Shown in pieces: positions 44,419 to 56,152 of a DNA stretch of 64,000 bases. The DNA lies in contig AJFK01000464.1 in the NCBI GenBank assembly GCA_000467715.1, positions 1 through 64,000 of the forward strand. Reading direction: 5' to 3'. The position numbers and the translations under genes were made by a program. The stretch's first letter is position 1; every line of letters starts with the position of its first letter. This DNA comes from Hysterium pulicare CBS 123377 (lineage: Eukaryota > Ascomycota > Dothideomycetes > Hysteriales > Hysteriaceae). Below the pieces are notes generated by a model. The model saw only the letters and a list, made by a program, of their open reading frames with translations, had not been told where the DNA came from and made no database searches.

Positions 44419-47400
44419 TATTTATGGGCAGAATGAGCGAGATCACTAGCCTACTTCAGTTCATCATCAATTAAAACATCATTCTTTCGCTCACGTTGTC
44501 CCTTATTAATACAATCAGCTTCAAGGATTGGTTACTCGCGCTAAAATCAGTTCCCTTCTCCGCTCTGACATCCTTAAACTATATATAGAGTACCTGTTTG
44601 ATTATCTCTCGTCGTCGGGGAACCGCTTACGAGGATGTTTGCGGGAATGCTAGCCGATGCTGAGAGAAGGGTTGAAAGGCCAAAAAATATTGTAGAAACC
44701 AATCCAATAGGTCACACCGCCAGACAAGTGAATTGAATGAGGCTTGCTGAAAACAGGAACTTAGAACACGCCGGCATTGTGTTGTTGAGCTTTACTACCT
44801 TCTTATTCCACTACTTTATAGGTCATCTCGAAGTTTCGAGCTTCTATTAGGCAGCCTCCACCTGCGTCGCCCAAGACAACCTTCAAGGACTGCATTTGCT
44901 CGTTATTTTCCGCCCCAGTGAGTTCCTTCTCGGCATTGTTTAGCTTAGACAGGTCTTTTAACCTCAGAAAAATGAGGCAGAAGTTAAGAAAAGAGGGTTT
45001 AAGAAAAGAGGTGCAGTTGATGTTGGGTCAAGGGTACATATTTATGCACGCTAACCGGCCGCTTCTCCCAAAAAAGAAACAGCGTGCATTTCGGCGTGCT
45101 TTGACCAGGAGGAGCTTTTTATTCATTCCAAAGAAACATGTCTTCACGCCTCTGTGTCCCCGAACTTGGCCTGCAGTATGAACGTTCTCGTCATCAAAAG
45201 CATCCTAGCTATGCTTGCCAGCGATGAACGAAGAAGGGGTACTGCGAGCCTATCTTCGAACGACAGCCGGGTGCTGAACTTATTCTCACACCTGGGGGCA
45301 TCATCATCAAACAGCAAATCGGTTGTCCGGAGTCCAAAATCAACATCAAGGCTGTTGAGGCCTCCCATTCTCCTAAGACCACAGCCCGGCGCCGAGACCA
45401 TGTGGTTCCTCGCAGTCTGGTGGAGACCTACAACCCCTGACAGCGTTGAAGAAGGCTTTCTTGTCGCATCCCAATAGTGATGTAAGGCGAACAATAATAT
45501 CATCTGTTATACAGTTCACAACGTTCGAGTAAGTTGTACAAGGTGAGAATCATTCTCCGGATCTTCTTGGGCTTCACGCACCTTTCCATCTCTTTATTGG
45601 TCAACAGAGAGCGTCTTCGACTTTGTCATCAGTTCTACATGGTTGACTAAGACTTGAGCACCTCAAAAGGTTACATCGCCGGCAATGGCCTGATTTGTGC
45701 ACATGGTGCATCTAGATTGCTGCTAGCACTGCTTTTGATTGCTCTTATTGCCAACGAGGCTGTTCGCCGTTGTCTGGTATCATTTCGGCGCAAGCAACCG
45801 AGAAACAATTCCAACGCAAAGTGGAAATATGTTCTAGATACCGGATATGAACCAATCGCGCCTTGCTCATGCTAAGTACGCTCACAAGCCAGGCAGCAGG
45901 TCGAAGTGGAACGCGCTGTTCCGGACGCCGTTGTTCAGCCATCTCATTCGTCTTGACTTGCAATCCAATGTCGCATAGTTGCGTACAACAATGTAAGGCA
46001 ACATTGTCCCCAAATTCAAGAGACTTACACTATATGCTTCGATTTCGAGCTGTTTCGGCCATGGCATGTTGGTTTGACTTTTGTCAGTCCAGGCGGGTCA
46101 TACGTTCACTTCCAGCACTTCATTTCATCAGTATCACATCCCTTTTATTTGCATTTGCCTCTCAGACGAGGCGACCACACTAATGTCTCCTCCGGTCCAC
46201 ACAGAGATACCATCGAGCTTTACGCGCGTTGATTCGTTGGGCTGCTCATCAAGCGAACTTGCGCATCCTGGCATCACTTGCATACGCCAGTCTAGCACCA
46301 ATAACATCACCTGTCACCTTTGCGTACTGCTTCTCATCCCCTAAAACTTCATACGGAAAATAAAATTCAGCCTCCTTTCCAACCCCATTAGATATGTCTC
46401 TTCAATCGAGTAGAGAAGTGCTCATTGGGCTACGACGCCGCAATTCAGCAGCCTCTTGCATATCGATCTGCTGACCCTGGCAGCTGAGCTCTGGAGTTAC
46501 CTCACGATATCCCTGGAGCCATTTGTGCCCGTCTTACGCCGAATACCTTATTATCTCGCAAGATACCTATCTTCAGGTCAGCTCTTCGTCACTAGAGCTT
46601 ACATTCACACCTTATCTTTGCCATCGTCTTACTTCTGTCGCCACCCGCGCGGAACCGAATTATAAGCTTGCGCAATACCGTTCGGGCCGTCCGCTCGTCT
46701 CCAGAGTCTCAGAACATCCTTTTACTTTTGATCGCTAGCTCTGCATGAAACTGGCAGAGGAGTCTTCAGAAGGTCGACTTTACCGAACAGACCCGACCTC
46801 ACCAGATCACAGCAAGGAGTGCAAATTAAACAAGGAGTTAAAGAACGGAAACTAAAGCCTTACACCTCCTAAAGCCCTCAAGACCTACCTTTGTATCCGA
46901 AGGAGGTTATCATCGATTGCGTCAATCAGCAACATCAAACACAACTGTGTACCACGCCGCAAACTTTCCGAATAGGACCACTGCCACGGCGACAAACATC
47001 CGAGAACACCGGACTCTGGAGTAACTTTCACCTATATTATCTACCCACCCACATTTATCATTCCAGCTCCCACAAAATGCCTCACGGCATCACTTCAAGC
47101 AGTTTCATCCGTACTGCACTCGGCACATGCGATGTCTTCGTTCTAGCCCTCGGCTTCGTCGATAACACAAAAATGGCACCCATGTCTCCGGAACAGTTGA
47201 TCGAGGCCGTAGCCCCATGGTTCATCGACGCCGAAACGTTCTGGTCGAGGAAATTTGGGATGGCGTGGTAAATGTGGTATTTGAACCACACTGCAACCTT
47301 TTATTGAAGTATGCTGGGTCGGAAAGCATCATCTGGACAGCGGAATGAAGTCGACGACCTTGAGGAAGATTTTCTGGGCATTAAATGCTCTGCAAGGCAG

Positions 47401-48120
47401 AAGGCTAAAGTAGATAGGGGTGAGGAATCACGTCAAGCTCCTATTGGTTTCGAGATCCATCCCTCAATGGACTGCCTGACAACTCGACTTGCTACCGCCC
47501 TATTAGTCTGATGCTACGATTCATGGATATGGGATACTTCATTCAGGGACGATGGATCTGGGCATTGATGGGATGCTTACGAGGCACTTGAAGAATTTTG
47601 AGAAGCTGCTGGAAAGGGACATTCGTTGAGCAGGACCCTTTCGCAGGCATGAGATGAAGAGACTTGGTACTCCATTACTGAATGGGTTGACAGCAAACAA
47701 GTGTTACAAGTAGAAGGCGTAAAACCACTTGTGTCGGAGAAGACGGCTTAGGTACCACTGATCGAGCAGTCATCTCTCTGCACTGCATATCAAGACCGCT
47801 CAATATACCCAAAGAACTCAGTTTGAAATTTGATATCGCTTTCATTAAGACAACTACGACAGGAAGTTAATGCCTCTATCCGAGATGATCGTACAATGTT
47901 TCACAATCGTAACCAACCTCGTGTACGATCCTACTACCACCGCTCCCATCCTGATCATGCATCTTTAAGGGGAGAAGGAAGAGCAGAATCGTCTCCTAAC
48001 TCCTCAAACGCCACGCGAAGTGCCGGAAAGCAAATAACCGCCCAAAAGCATCCAACCCGAACTTCAAACCTCCACAATCATTAAGATGTCGTCGCCTCTC
48101 TGATCTCACTTCCCAAATCT
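44419..48120. other. Gene-poor stretch of 3.7 kb
   Basis: The longest stretch here without a convincing gene. Overlapping frames of 60-120 codons occur on both strands (notably 45144-45503 minus and 45863-46183 plus), but none shows a domain, signal peptide or splice partner. A short duplicated TTAAGAAAAGAGG motif lies at about 44985-45010. No transposon ends or long repeats were recognised. One short candidate frame at 47077 is listed separately. Confidence 0.35.
47077..47271 (+). CDS. Short candidate ORF, 64 aa, unknown
   Basis: Starts in a good fungal context (cacaaaATGcc) and encodes a compact, protein-like sequence with segments TALGTCDVFVLALGFVDNTK and EQLIEAVAPWFIDAETFW. The final codon region contains a GTAAAT that could be a donor, so it might be a first exon; an acceptor near 47340 would add about 20 residues. 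I do not recognise the family. Could be a relic or chance frame. Confidence 0.22.
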   Translation: MPHGITSSSFIRTALGTCDVFVLALGFVDNTKMAPMSPEQLIEAVAPWFIDAETFWSRKFGMAW

Positions 48121-48984
48121 TCAACCCACAGTCACAGTGCCATCCCCCAACATCCTAGCCACAAGAATATAACTGAAGAACGCCCCAAATATAATCTTCC
48201 ACTTATTCCTACTCAGCCAACTCTGTCCCATAGCATCCCGCGCAACCTGACCTCCCTGCACCACAGCCCCAACACCCGTCGCCGATCCCCCAGGTCTTCG
48301 TCTCAGCGCCGCCGCCTCAGGCGAACAAGGTCCATGTTGCGAATTGTGACTAGCCGACGGAAGGTACATACCCGTATCGGGATCAATTCTCTTCTCCTTC
48401 ATCCACTTCCAGTTCTCCTCGTCCAGCTCCGGCCACTCGGCTCGGAACTTGACGCCTGCATCACCGGCTTTGATGGCACCTACGCCGCGGGAGTTGGAGC
48501 TATGCTGTTGGTTTGATCCGGTGGTCGATTTGGGTATCGAGCCGCCGCCGGTGCTATTCCACCATCGCGTACGCGCCGAGAAGAGACGACGCTCGTGGTC
48601 GCTGGCGCGGACGGAGCCCGTGGTCATTTCTTCACTTGTCATGAAGGATAGGAGGCCCGTTAGAATCGTACTGACTTCCCATGCTGGGTTGAAGCTTCTG
48701 GGATGGAAGTCGCTTATGCTGAGGCAGAGTCTCGTGCTGGGTTGGAAGCGGCCTGAAGGTGTGTGCATGCGGATTGCGGGCGGTGCGAAGGGGTAGTCGG
48801 GTGGGAACATTAACGTGCCCCAGTATTGACCGCCTTCGTAGGGGGTTTCGGGGGGACCGGTTAGGATGTAGTGCCATTCGAGGATGTTCTTCTCGGAGGG
48901 GTGTGCGATTATGTAGGGTGGCGGGTTTTTTGAGATTGTAGCGTATTCTTTTGTTAGACGTTTTGTTGCGGCAGGAGTGGCCAT
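48121..48984 (-). CDS. UBC6: Ubc6-type ER-anchored E2 ubiquitin-conjugating enzyme
   Basis: Single-exon protein of 287 residues, the tail-anchored E2 of ER-associated degradation. The N-terminus MATPAATKRLTKEYATISKN is typical. The UBC fold shows ILEWHYILTGPPETPYEGG, YPFAPPAIRMHTPSGRF and the active-site stretch TRLCLSISDFHPRSFNPAW, where Cys is the ubiquitin acceptor and the HP element of most E2s is displaced, as in the Ubc6/UBE2J group. MTSEEMTTGSV follows. A polar linker leads to the C-terminal membrane anchor KIIFGAFFSYILVARML. Length agrees with fungal Ubc6 (about 250-300). It probably works with Doa10-type membrane ligases; whether it pairs with the RING-CH ligase in this window is unknown. 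It is divergent from SAM50, with 379 bases between. Confidence 0.93.
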   Translation of the reverse strand: MATPAATKRLTKEYATISKNPPPYIIAHPSEKNILEWHYILTGPPETPYEGGQYWGTLMFPPDYPFAPPAIRMHTPSGRFQPSTRLCLSISDFHPRSFNPAWEVSTILTGLLSFMTSEEMTTGSVRASDHERRLFSARTRWWNSTGGGSIPKSTTGSNQQHSSNSRGVGAIKAGDAGVKFRAEWPELDEENWKWMKEKRIDPDTGMYLPSASHNSQHGPCSPEAAALRRRPGGSATGVGAVVQGGQVARDAMGQSWLSRNKWKIIFGAFFSYILVARMLGDGTVTVG

Positions 48985-49363
48985 TGTGATGGACGTGGTG
49001 GATGTGTGAGGGTGCGTTGAAGGTTGAGGTTGCGGAGGTGTCTCGTGCGTGATGTAGGAGGCGTTAGTCGTGAGGTTATGATAGAGAGAATGGGGGAGAA
49101 ATTGTAAACAGAGGTAGATTTGAGGTCTTGTAAGGGAAGTGCGGTGAATATAGTTCCTTCGTATATGTTTCAGTGTGAAACAGTGAATGTGTGGGAAGTT
49201 GCTCTTTGGTGAATAAGGCTGAGCGATGGAAGGCGTGAAGGTGTGAGATTCGGTGAAACGTTTCGGGATGGACCGACTAGATTTCTTGGCGATCCATCAC
49301 GTGACCGTTTGATCTGCAGTTTGCTTTCAGCGCTTGGTCCTGGATGAACATTAAGTTACCTCA
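48985..49363. promoter_or_regulatory. Divergent promoter of UBC6 and SAM50
   Basis: Short shared upstream region between two membrane-protein-biogenesis genes. It is rich in GTG/GAGG on the plus strand. No TATA-like element stands out. Confidence 0.5.
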
Positions 49364-51051
49364 ATGGCTTCACCTTTGGAAGACGATGTACGTGCTCGTA
49401 ACTTATAATATGTGTCTACCTCATGCTAATTGCTAATATAATAGGTCTTTGAAAGGCTGAAGCAAAAAGTTGATCCCGCAGAGCAATCAAAACAGGAGCA
49501 AGAGCGCAATGCGAGATTATATGCTCAGCACCAAAAGTCACAGGAAAGATTGGTAGAGTTGGTATGCGGCTTCCCCCTTGTATAGAGAGAACAATCAGTA
49601 ACCTGGCTCTCTAGATTGACGACAACTCTACGCTCCCCGTAACGATATCCTCCGTCCGAGTCCTTCATGCCACACGTACACGGAGAGGCTTTCTCGAGCG
49701 CATATTCAATCCCTTGTTGAGTGCGAACAAAGATGGACCGTACACTCTTGCGGAGGCTTTGAATGAAGTTGGGATAGCAACAGACAAGCTTAATCGCTTC
49801 GGTGAGCGTGGACGTGCTTGAGAACGCTAGGCTCCGTTACTGATGGATACTATAGGCATATTCAAGGCTCCAATCTCGGTCTTCTTCGACAAACCAGATC
49901 CAACGAACCCCTCCTCCACACCCACAGATATCGATGTCTACATTTCTGCGCTAGAACGATCATGGTATACAGCAAAGACAGGGACAGAGGCTGGGACCTC
50001 AGAGGCGGATGCATACCTCAATCTTCAGCTTCGCAATTTATTTGGAGGAGCTGAATCCCTCAATGCTCATGCGTCACTTGGCACACGGACTCGGTCTGCG
50101 TATTCGGTCGCATTCGACACTCCTATTCTGAGCAACCCAGACCTGAAATTCGAAGTGAATGGATTCGCAAGCTCTACATTGAAGAGCTGGGCAAGTCACG
50201 AGGAGACTCTCAAGGGTGGAAACGCGAAGCTTAAGTGGATTACCTCCGGCGGACATCTCCATGAGGTTGGGTATACAGGAGCCTGGCGGCAAGTGACTGG
50301 TCTGGCGGAAAATGCTTCTCCAACTGTCCGAGCAGATGCCGGAGACTCCTTCAAGTCAAGCGTATCACACACTTGGGTTAGTGATCGACGAGACAACCCT
50401 CTATTGCCTAGTCGAGGATATCTGATGAAGACAATCTCGGAAATTGCTGGATTCGGCCCGCTCAAGGGAGACGTTGCATTTTGGAAATCACAGGCCGAGA
50501 CACAAACGGCTCTTCCGCTCGGTAACACTGGCATCACTTTTACCACAGGCCTCAGAGCTGGCTTGCTGTATCCCCTCGCTCTCGGTGGTGGCAACACACC
50601 GCAGCAATCCCGGATCAATGATCGGTTTCAACTCGGTGGTCCAACTGATGTCCGTGGTTTCCGTCTGTCAGGACTCGGTCCCCACGATGGACCCGATGCC
50701 GTGGGCGGCGATGTGTTCGCAGCTGGTGGAGCCAGTCTTCTCTTTCCTATCCCTAGAGTCGGCACAGAGACACCTCTCCGCTTCCAAACTTTCATCAACG
50801 GTGGGAGACTTCTCTCGCTGAAGGGGAAGAACAAAGAAGGTGGTATGGATTCTAGCGAAGTGTCCAGCAATGTGAAGAGAACGATCGCGTCACTAAAGGA
50901 TGGTCTACCGAGTTGTGCTGCTGGATTTGGGCTCGTATATGCACACCCTATAGCACGCTTTGAGATCAATTTCTCACTACCACTTGTTCTTAGAGCCGCC
51001 GAGGCAGGAAGAAAAGGACTGTCTTTCGGTGTTGGTGTAGAGTTTTTGTAG
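49364..51051 (+). CDS. SAM50: Sam50/Tob55, mitochondrial outer-membrane beta-barrel assembly
   Basis: Omp85-family core of the SAM complex, which inserts beta-barrel proteins into the mitochondrial outer membrane. The protein has 507 residues from four exons: 49364-49387, 49445-49561, 49615-49801 and 49856-51051, all in phase; the first exon is only eight codons. The N-terminal POTRA-type region spans LPVTISSVRVLHATRTRRGF, LAEALNEVGIATDKLNRFGI and PTDIDVYISALER. The barrel begins near LNLQLRNLFGGAESLNAHAS, and the conserved Omp85 loop 6 motif is DRFQLGGPTDVRGFRLSGLG (RGF). The last strand is GLSFGVGVEFL, ending in the terminal Phe-Leu expected of a beta-signal. Length matches fungal homologues. 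Confidence 0.94.
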
Positions 51052-51748
51052 ATATTGTAACAATAATACCAGCTGTATTAGTCTCTAGGCCGAAGTTCAT
51101 GGCTAATCAACTTGCCTAGGTTCTTCATAATGGTTCGATCCAATGGATCGGCCAAAGCAATCAGCTGTCAGTCATATTTTTTTGCTTTCTTTTTCTTGCC
51201 GATATTTCGGTCAGACTTTCCAAGGTTGCCCAGCTTCTCTCCCTTCAGTTTCAACTCCTTCAAGCGAACGACGCAATCCTCAAAAACTGTTGCCTTAAAA
51301 GTAACTATTTATAGGTAGGATGGTATGTTTTATTCTTTCTTCTTAGCTTTCGTTATGATTTTTGCTTTCACTATTTACGGCACCTCATTGCAGCCAAGCG
51401 ACCAAATGACCTCAGATTTCCGCCCCCAAACTATCATCAAATCACACAATCTCTTCCCCGCTATCAACCTTCGCAATGCACAAGGAAAGCATTCTGGCCA
51501 CAGCCTTGCACTATTCAGCCGCGTATGTGTTATCTTTCACGGATAGCGGAGCCACGATCTGTTAGGCTGTCATAAAATGATGTTAGAGCTCTTCATCTTC
51601 GCACAGCATTGTCTTTGTTCTGAGGGAAGAGAGACTTTTCCATCAATTTCCTATGCTTCATGCCGACCGCTCGCTTAGATGCCGATCTCGATGCGTTCTC
51701 ACGCCAGCCTTCGAAAACCACGAGTGTGCTGGAGGTTGAACGACTGGT
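51052..51748. other. Intergenic region, no gene seen
   Basis: 3' flank of SAM50. A T-rich segment at about 51170-51200 could serve 3' end formation. A 73-codon plus-strand frame (51325-51546) with a hydrophobic start has no other support. Confidence 0.4.
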
Positions 51749-52300
51749 ATGCATGACCGCTTTAAAGTCAATGATCAGAAAGGCAAAGGTATATTAGGAC
51801 AATGGGGCTTCATGCAGTGGCTTGCCTTTTCGTTCGATATTCTTCTTTTGATTTTACCAGTTTTGTTCATAAGTACGTTAAGCCTCGCTTTTATCTTGTC
51901 TCTCCTTATATACATGGAACTTCGGATGACTGTCAATGCTCGTGCTAACCAAGACCACAGTTCTGGGGCTGATTACAGCCTCATTGAATGGCAAACCCAC
52001 ATCGGAAACGGGCGCCGGAGTTGAATCGCTGCTCCCTTTTCTACCTACGATTTTTCCCATCGTCTTTGCGGCACTCATGGGAAAGTTCTTCAAGATAGTG
52101 GCACCGTACCAAGCGGAACGAGGTGTACAATTAGGGCTATATACCAAGTTCAGTGCTGCGCTATTTTTTGATGGATCAAGCTAACCTTGCACAGCATCTA
52201 GAACGCCTACGTACAAGGGCTTCATGATGTTGGTCATATCGCTTTAGCACCTATTGGTTCTGGGGCTGTACCCTTACAGAAAGGTCGAGTCTATGATTAA
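51749..52300 (+). pseudogene. N-terminal fragment of a fungal multi-TM protein
   Basis: Pieces of a large fungal membrane protein family whose members carry an ASLNGK motif and an LSPLGGQAS motif. Piece 1 (51749 to about 51872) reads KGILGQWGFMQWLAFSFDIL then LLLILPVLFI. After an intron (GTACGT to CCACAG at about 51959) the frame gives LGLITASLNGKPTSETGAG, FLPTIFPIVFAALMGKFFKI and ERGVQLG. A third piece near 52202-52300 reads GLHDVGHIALAPIGSGAVPL, the counterpart of the ALSPLGGQAS motif. The family is usually 600 or more residues, with about 450 more after this point; here the frame ends at 52300 and nothing follows. It is a decayed host gene, not a working one. Confidence 0.5.
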
Positions 52301-53318
52301 GCTCAGTTTCAAACCCGTCAATAGTTGTATAGATGTCGCTACAATGCTACAAGTTTACCAACGTATTTTATCTATCCTTCTATCTATATAAGATTAGCCC
52401 ATTTGCCTTATGGACTCATTCAAGCTATAATATATAACCCTTTAAAGTGAACTTTCGAACTTTGTAGATTAAATGTCATGGAGGTAAAGCTCTGTAGGAC
52501 AGAATTACGTGTTTCTGCGGAGCAAAAATACATGCAATCCAAACAATGGATTTGTTGGAGTCGTACAGCTGCCCATGGCAAGATGTTCCATCGAAAACTT
52601 CGGCACATATCCGGCTCGGGAGCATGTCCACCCACGGAAGAGGCGTCTGCACCTGCATATCCAGTCGATCTGGTGCGATGTTGAACACCGAAATAGAGCA
52701 CGTACGTACCCACAGTCTAGAATCGCCCGCTTTGTTCCACAGTAAACGTTGAAAACTCAAAGCCAATTCCGCGAGCATCCGCAGAGTGTCTCCTGGATGT
52801 CTAGAAATTACAGTCCCAAATTCCGGGAGCAGGAGGAATCAAATAGATTACAAACGTCTAAGAAAGGCAAAGGGGTAAGGGGGTGTGATTGGTCGATAGC
52901 CGAGAGGAAACTGTTTCGTTTCTCCTGTCGATCTTTGAGACACCACCACTTGATAAACACCGTCTGTTATTGGGTAACGCATCCCTACAAAATTGGACAA
53001 GGACGCGGGTAATTGCGTTCTTCTGTGGAGTGGCAAGGGCTCAGATGGCATCATTGGCCATCCGTCAACATCCACTTGTTGAAAACCCAGAGGGGTGATG
53101 ACATGGGGTGAGCTGTGCTTTTCCTTGCATCTTTAAATATAGGTTAGGGAAGCTGCTTCTAGGCGACTTTTCATCCTCTTTGAATTTTATCTCACTTCCT
53201 CATTCTTCTCTGTGGAGTTTGTGCCATTAAGTTCTCGAATTGAAAGAATTGAAATAAGTCGCCGTTGCTTGATACTTCATTTCAACCCTCTCCTCCAAAA
53301 CCACACCAAACATCCAAA
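52301..53318. other. Gene-free stretch of 1 kb, promoter of secreted protein gene
   Basis: Overlapping frames at 52420-52780 on both strands show no coding features. A TTTAAATATAGG element at about 53132-53143 and a C/T-rich leader (about 53170-53310) precede the secreted protein gene. Confidence 0.4.
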
Positions 53319-53996
53319 ATGATAACTTCAATCCTCCCGCTCTTCACCCTCCTCCTCGCATCCCTCACAACCGCATATCCCAGCCCCCCAACAACTTTCT
53401 ACCTCGCAACAACCGATCAATCAGACCCAACAACGAATTCCTCCCTCCTCCGCCACGTCTCTGCGACCTCACTATTCGTAAGTTTCGAAACCCCTCTTCT
53501 GCCGCCTCTCCCTCTTCTCTCTTCTTTCACACAACCTCCCAACTAACAATCCCACAGGACCCCTACTACCAACCCCTCCTCCTCCTCCGCCTGACCGGCC
53601 CCGGCTACGGCAGCGTGCCCAACTTCACCCTCACATCCGGGACTTTGCACACCACCTCCTCCGGCCCGCACGGCATCGGAACCTACGAATACAACTCCAC
53701 AGCGCCCGTCGCAGGACAGCAGTTGAGCTTCGCAGCGGCGCCACAGCCGGCCAACGGAACCCTGAGTCTGAGTCAGGGGTATCTGCTTGCTGTGGGGGGT
53801 GAGACGGTGGGGTGGGGGATTTGTAAGGGGGATTTGGAGGCGAGTGTGGTGAGTGCTTAATTCGATTTGAATTTCGAGCTTTTTTTTGCGTGTGGTGCAG
53901 GTGGCTGATTTGAGTGTGTGTGCACAGATTACTTGGAAGGGGAATTCGAGTTGTAATTCTACGTATGTTCATGCTGTGACGGTGCCGCCGTACTAA
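53319..53996 (+). CDS. Small secreted protein, function unknown
   Basis: Protein of 181 residues from three exons: 53319-53477, 53558-53848 and 53901-53996, all phase 0. Residues 1-19 (MITSILPLFTLLLASLTTA) form a signal peptide. The mature part has several N-glycosylation sequons (NSS, NFT, NST, NGT) and only three Cys, two of them in the last exon (SVCAQITWKGNSSCNST). Segments LLLRLTGPGYGSVPNFTL and ALGGETVGWGICKGDL-like sequence (LLAVGGETVGWGIC) suggest a beta-rich fold. I do not know the family; similar secreted proteins of this type are common in plant-associated ascomycetes. It could be a cell-wall protein or an effector. It is convergent with the AA7 oxidase. Confidence 0.72.
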
Positions 53997-54405
53997 GAGC
54001 ATGATGCGTGCGACGAAGGATTGGGGGTTGAGCCGAGGAAGAAATGAATAAAGACTGGCTTGAGATTACCCATAGTAGAGCACTATGACGGTGGAAACAG
54101 TCTGAAGAGGCAAATTGGAGAAGTATCCCATCGAGCCAGTGCGCTCGACTCTAATATCTTGGCGTAAAGTGTAGAGCATAAAGAAACATAGATCATGTAC
54201 AGGTACATGTAAAAATAAACTCAACCAGACTTAGTCGCAAGCAACACATCATACAAAAGAGCCACTTAAAAGCGAAAGACTGATATCAATATAACAACTA
54301 CGCCTATCTGACATTGCCGCCTGCACACTCAACAATTACAATTCCCCCATGATCTAACAACTCCGCGTCCAACTCCCATCTTCCCTCCCCTCCCCTTAAC
54401 CCACC
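53997..54405. other. Intergenic region between convergent genes
   Basis: 3' flanks of the small secreted protein and the AA7 oxidase. It includes AT-rich sequence (54200-54320) suited to polyadenylation. No gene seen. Confidence 0.4.
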
Positions 54406-56152
54406 CTAAAGGAACTTACCAGTCTTAGTCTTCGCCTCACTACTCCCCACAAGCTGCGGTCCTTCAAAGATATGATCCGGATCCACCTGGTTCTTAATCT
54501 GCACCAACCTATCATAATGATTAAGCCAATAATGTTTATGCGCCTCGGTCGCATTCAAGCTCGAATCCGCATAGTTGATGTACATGCCCAGAGTCTCGTT
54601 GGGCATGGCGCTGGTGATGCTGTTCACCCATCCGTTCATGAAGGACTGCCAGGTCGGGTTGTAAGAGCCGCTGTCGACGCGGTCGTAGAATTGCATCTTG
54701 AAGGTGGCGTTGCGATGCGCGTAGGAGGAGCTGTCGGCGGGGAGTTTGGAGATGGCACTGTTGACGCCGCCGTGGGCGTCGATCATTACGTACCAGTCCT
54801 GAGGAGAGAAAGGTGGGGTTAGTTGGGGGTTTAGGGATTGAGACAGGGGAGTGGTGTGTGGCTTACTCGGTTGATGCCTCTAGCGGTGTTCATCCAGTAG
54901 GCTGAGAAACCGTCCAGGGCGGCTTGGTTGAGATTAACGGGCATTAAGCTCTTGGAGAACTAGTCGTTGTTAGGGGGGTTTGTTTAGATTGATTTTGGTC
55001 GTAGATCATGCTTGACTTACAAATGTCTCGTGCTGGGCTTGGTTAGCAGATGTATCAATAAAGACGCGAGAGCTCATCTTACTGTATCATAGGTTGCCGC
55101 TTGTGTAAGAGGTCCGTATGCGTAGTTCGATAAGGTGTCAAGCCAACCCTTGGTGGAGATTTGGCCGTAGGGCGATATGCCCATAGCCGAAAACATTGGA
55201 TTGATGACCGTATTGAATGCTGATTGAGAACCATAGTACACGCCCCAGAGTTGGGCACCGCTAGGGCTAACGAAAATTCTCTGGTTCAACTCGGCTGGTT
55301 GACTGTTTTGCGTGAAGCTCTGGAAGGCACCGAGAGCTTTGCTAGCCGCGGCGGCGCTGTTGAAAGAGAATGAATACGAGAAAACGGTGTTACTTTCGGG
55401 AGCGGTGAACGTCTTGAATTTGAAGTTCGTGACGATACCAAAAGCGGCTCCGGCGCCTCGCATGGCCCAGAATAGATCTGGGTTCTGAGTTGCTGATACA
55501 GTGACGATAGAACTATTCGCGAGCACCACCTCCATCTCAATTACGTTGTCAAGCGTGAGGCCACGTCCGTGGGATGACAATCCATAGCCTCCGTGTAGCG
55601 TTAAACCACCTACGCCGACACTGTATTCGCGAATTAGCGGACGAAGCTTCTCTGTGCACTTCCACACACTCACCCTGGACATGTGCCATGACTGATAGCC
55701 TGCTTGCCCTGGCTGTACAGAGCTTGCGCCACATTTCCAAGTCTCCCTCCGGTTCCGATAATTGCGGTGCTGGAAGCAGTATCGACGGTCACGCTGGCGA
55801 AATTTCTCATGTAGATCATCAGGTGACCATCCTCTCCACCTAGACCATGGGAACCATAGCTATGGCCGCCGGATTTGGCGGTCACAGTTATATTGTTCTT
55901 CACGCCGCAAGCTACTGCTGCTGCAACATCCTTTGAGGTCGCGGGAACTGCAAGTGCGGCTGGAGTGAATGGTAGACGAAGGTTGAACGGTTTGATGGAT
56001 TGTATAAAGTCGGCCGATCCAGGGGCGTATTGAGGTACTCCAGCAGAGGTCAAGCAGTCTTGTATTGCTGCCCTTTTGGCCAGAGGAGTACTTGATACTA
56101 CTGAAGCTCCAGCTGCAAGGAGCACAGCGACTGCACTTATCCCTTGAATCAT
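54406..56152 (-). CDS. Secreted FAD oxidase, AA7 glucooligosaccharide oxidase-like
   Basis: Berberine-bridge-type flavoprotein of 504 residues that, by family, oxidises the anomeric carbon of sugars or oligosaccharides to lactones and makes H2O2. Exons: 56152-55674, 55620-55083, 55032-55021, 54959-54867 and 54798-54406; all phases agree. A signal peptide covers about residues 1-21, followed by a Lys-Arg site (TPLAKR). FAD is probably bound at two covalent links: His in TAKSGGHSYGSHG and Cys in SHGTCPGVGVGG, the latter split by intron 1. Other motifs are GYGLSSHGRGLTLDNV, NPDLFWAMRGAG and FGIVTNFKF. The end has the BBE signature, HYWLNHYDRLVQIKNQVDP. Exon 3 is only 12 bases (His-Glu-Thr-Phe). 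Substrate class is inferred; carbohydrate and secondary-metabolite members look alike. Confidence 0.85.
55021..55032 (-). other. 12-base microexon of the AA7 oxidase gene
   Basis: Codes for His-Glu-Thr-Phe in phase 0. Upstream is a CTAAC branch and CCCAG acceptor; downstream a GTAAGT donor. Leaving it out would keep the frame but drop four residues that family members have between the YDT and FSKSL segments. Confidence 0.75.

Noticed and set aside
45144-45503. Minus-strand frame of 119 codons in the gene-poor stretch
   Set aside because: Overlapped by a 107-codon plus-strand frame of equal quality, with no domain or splice partner for either.
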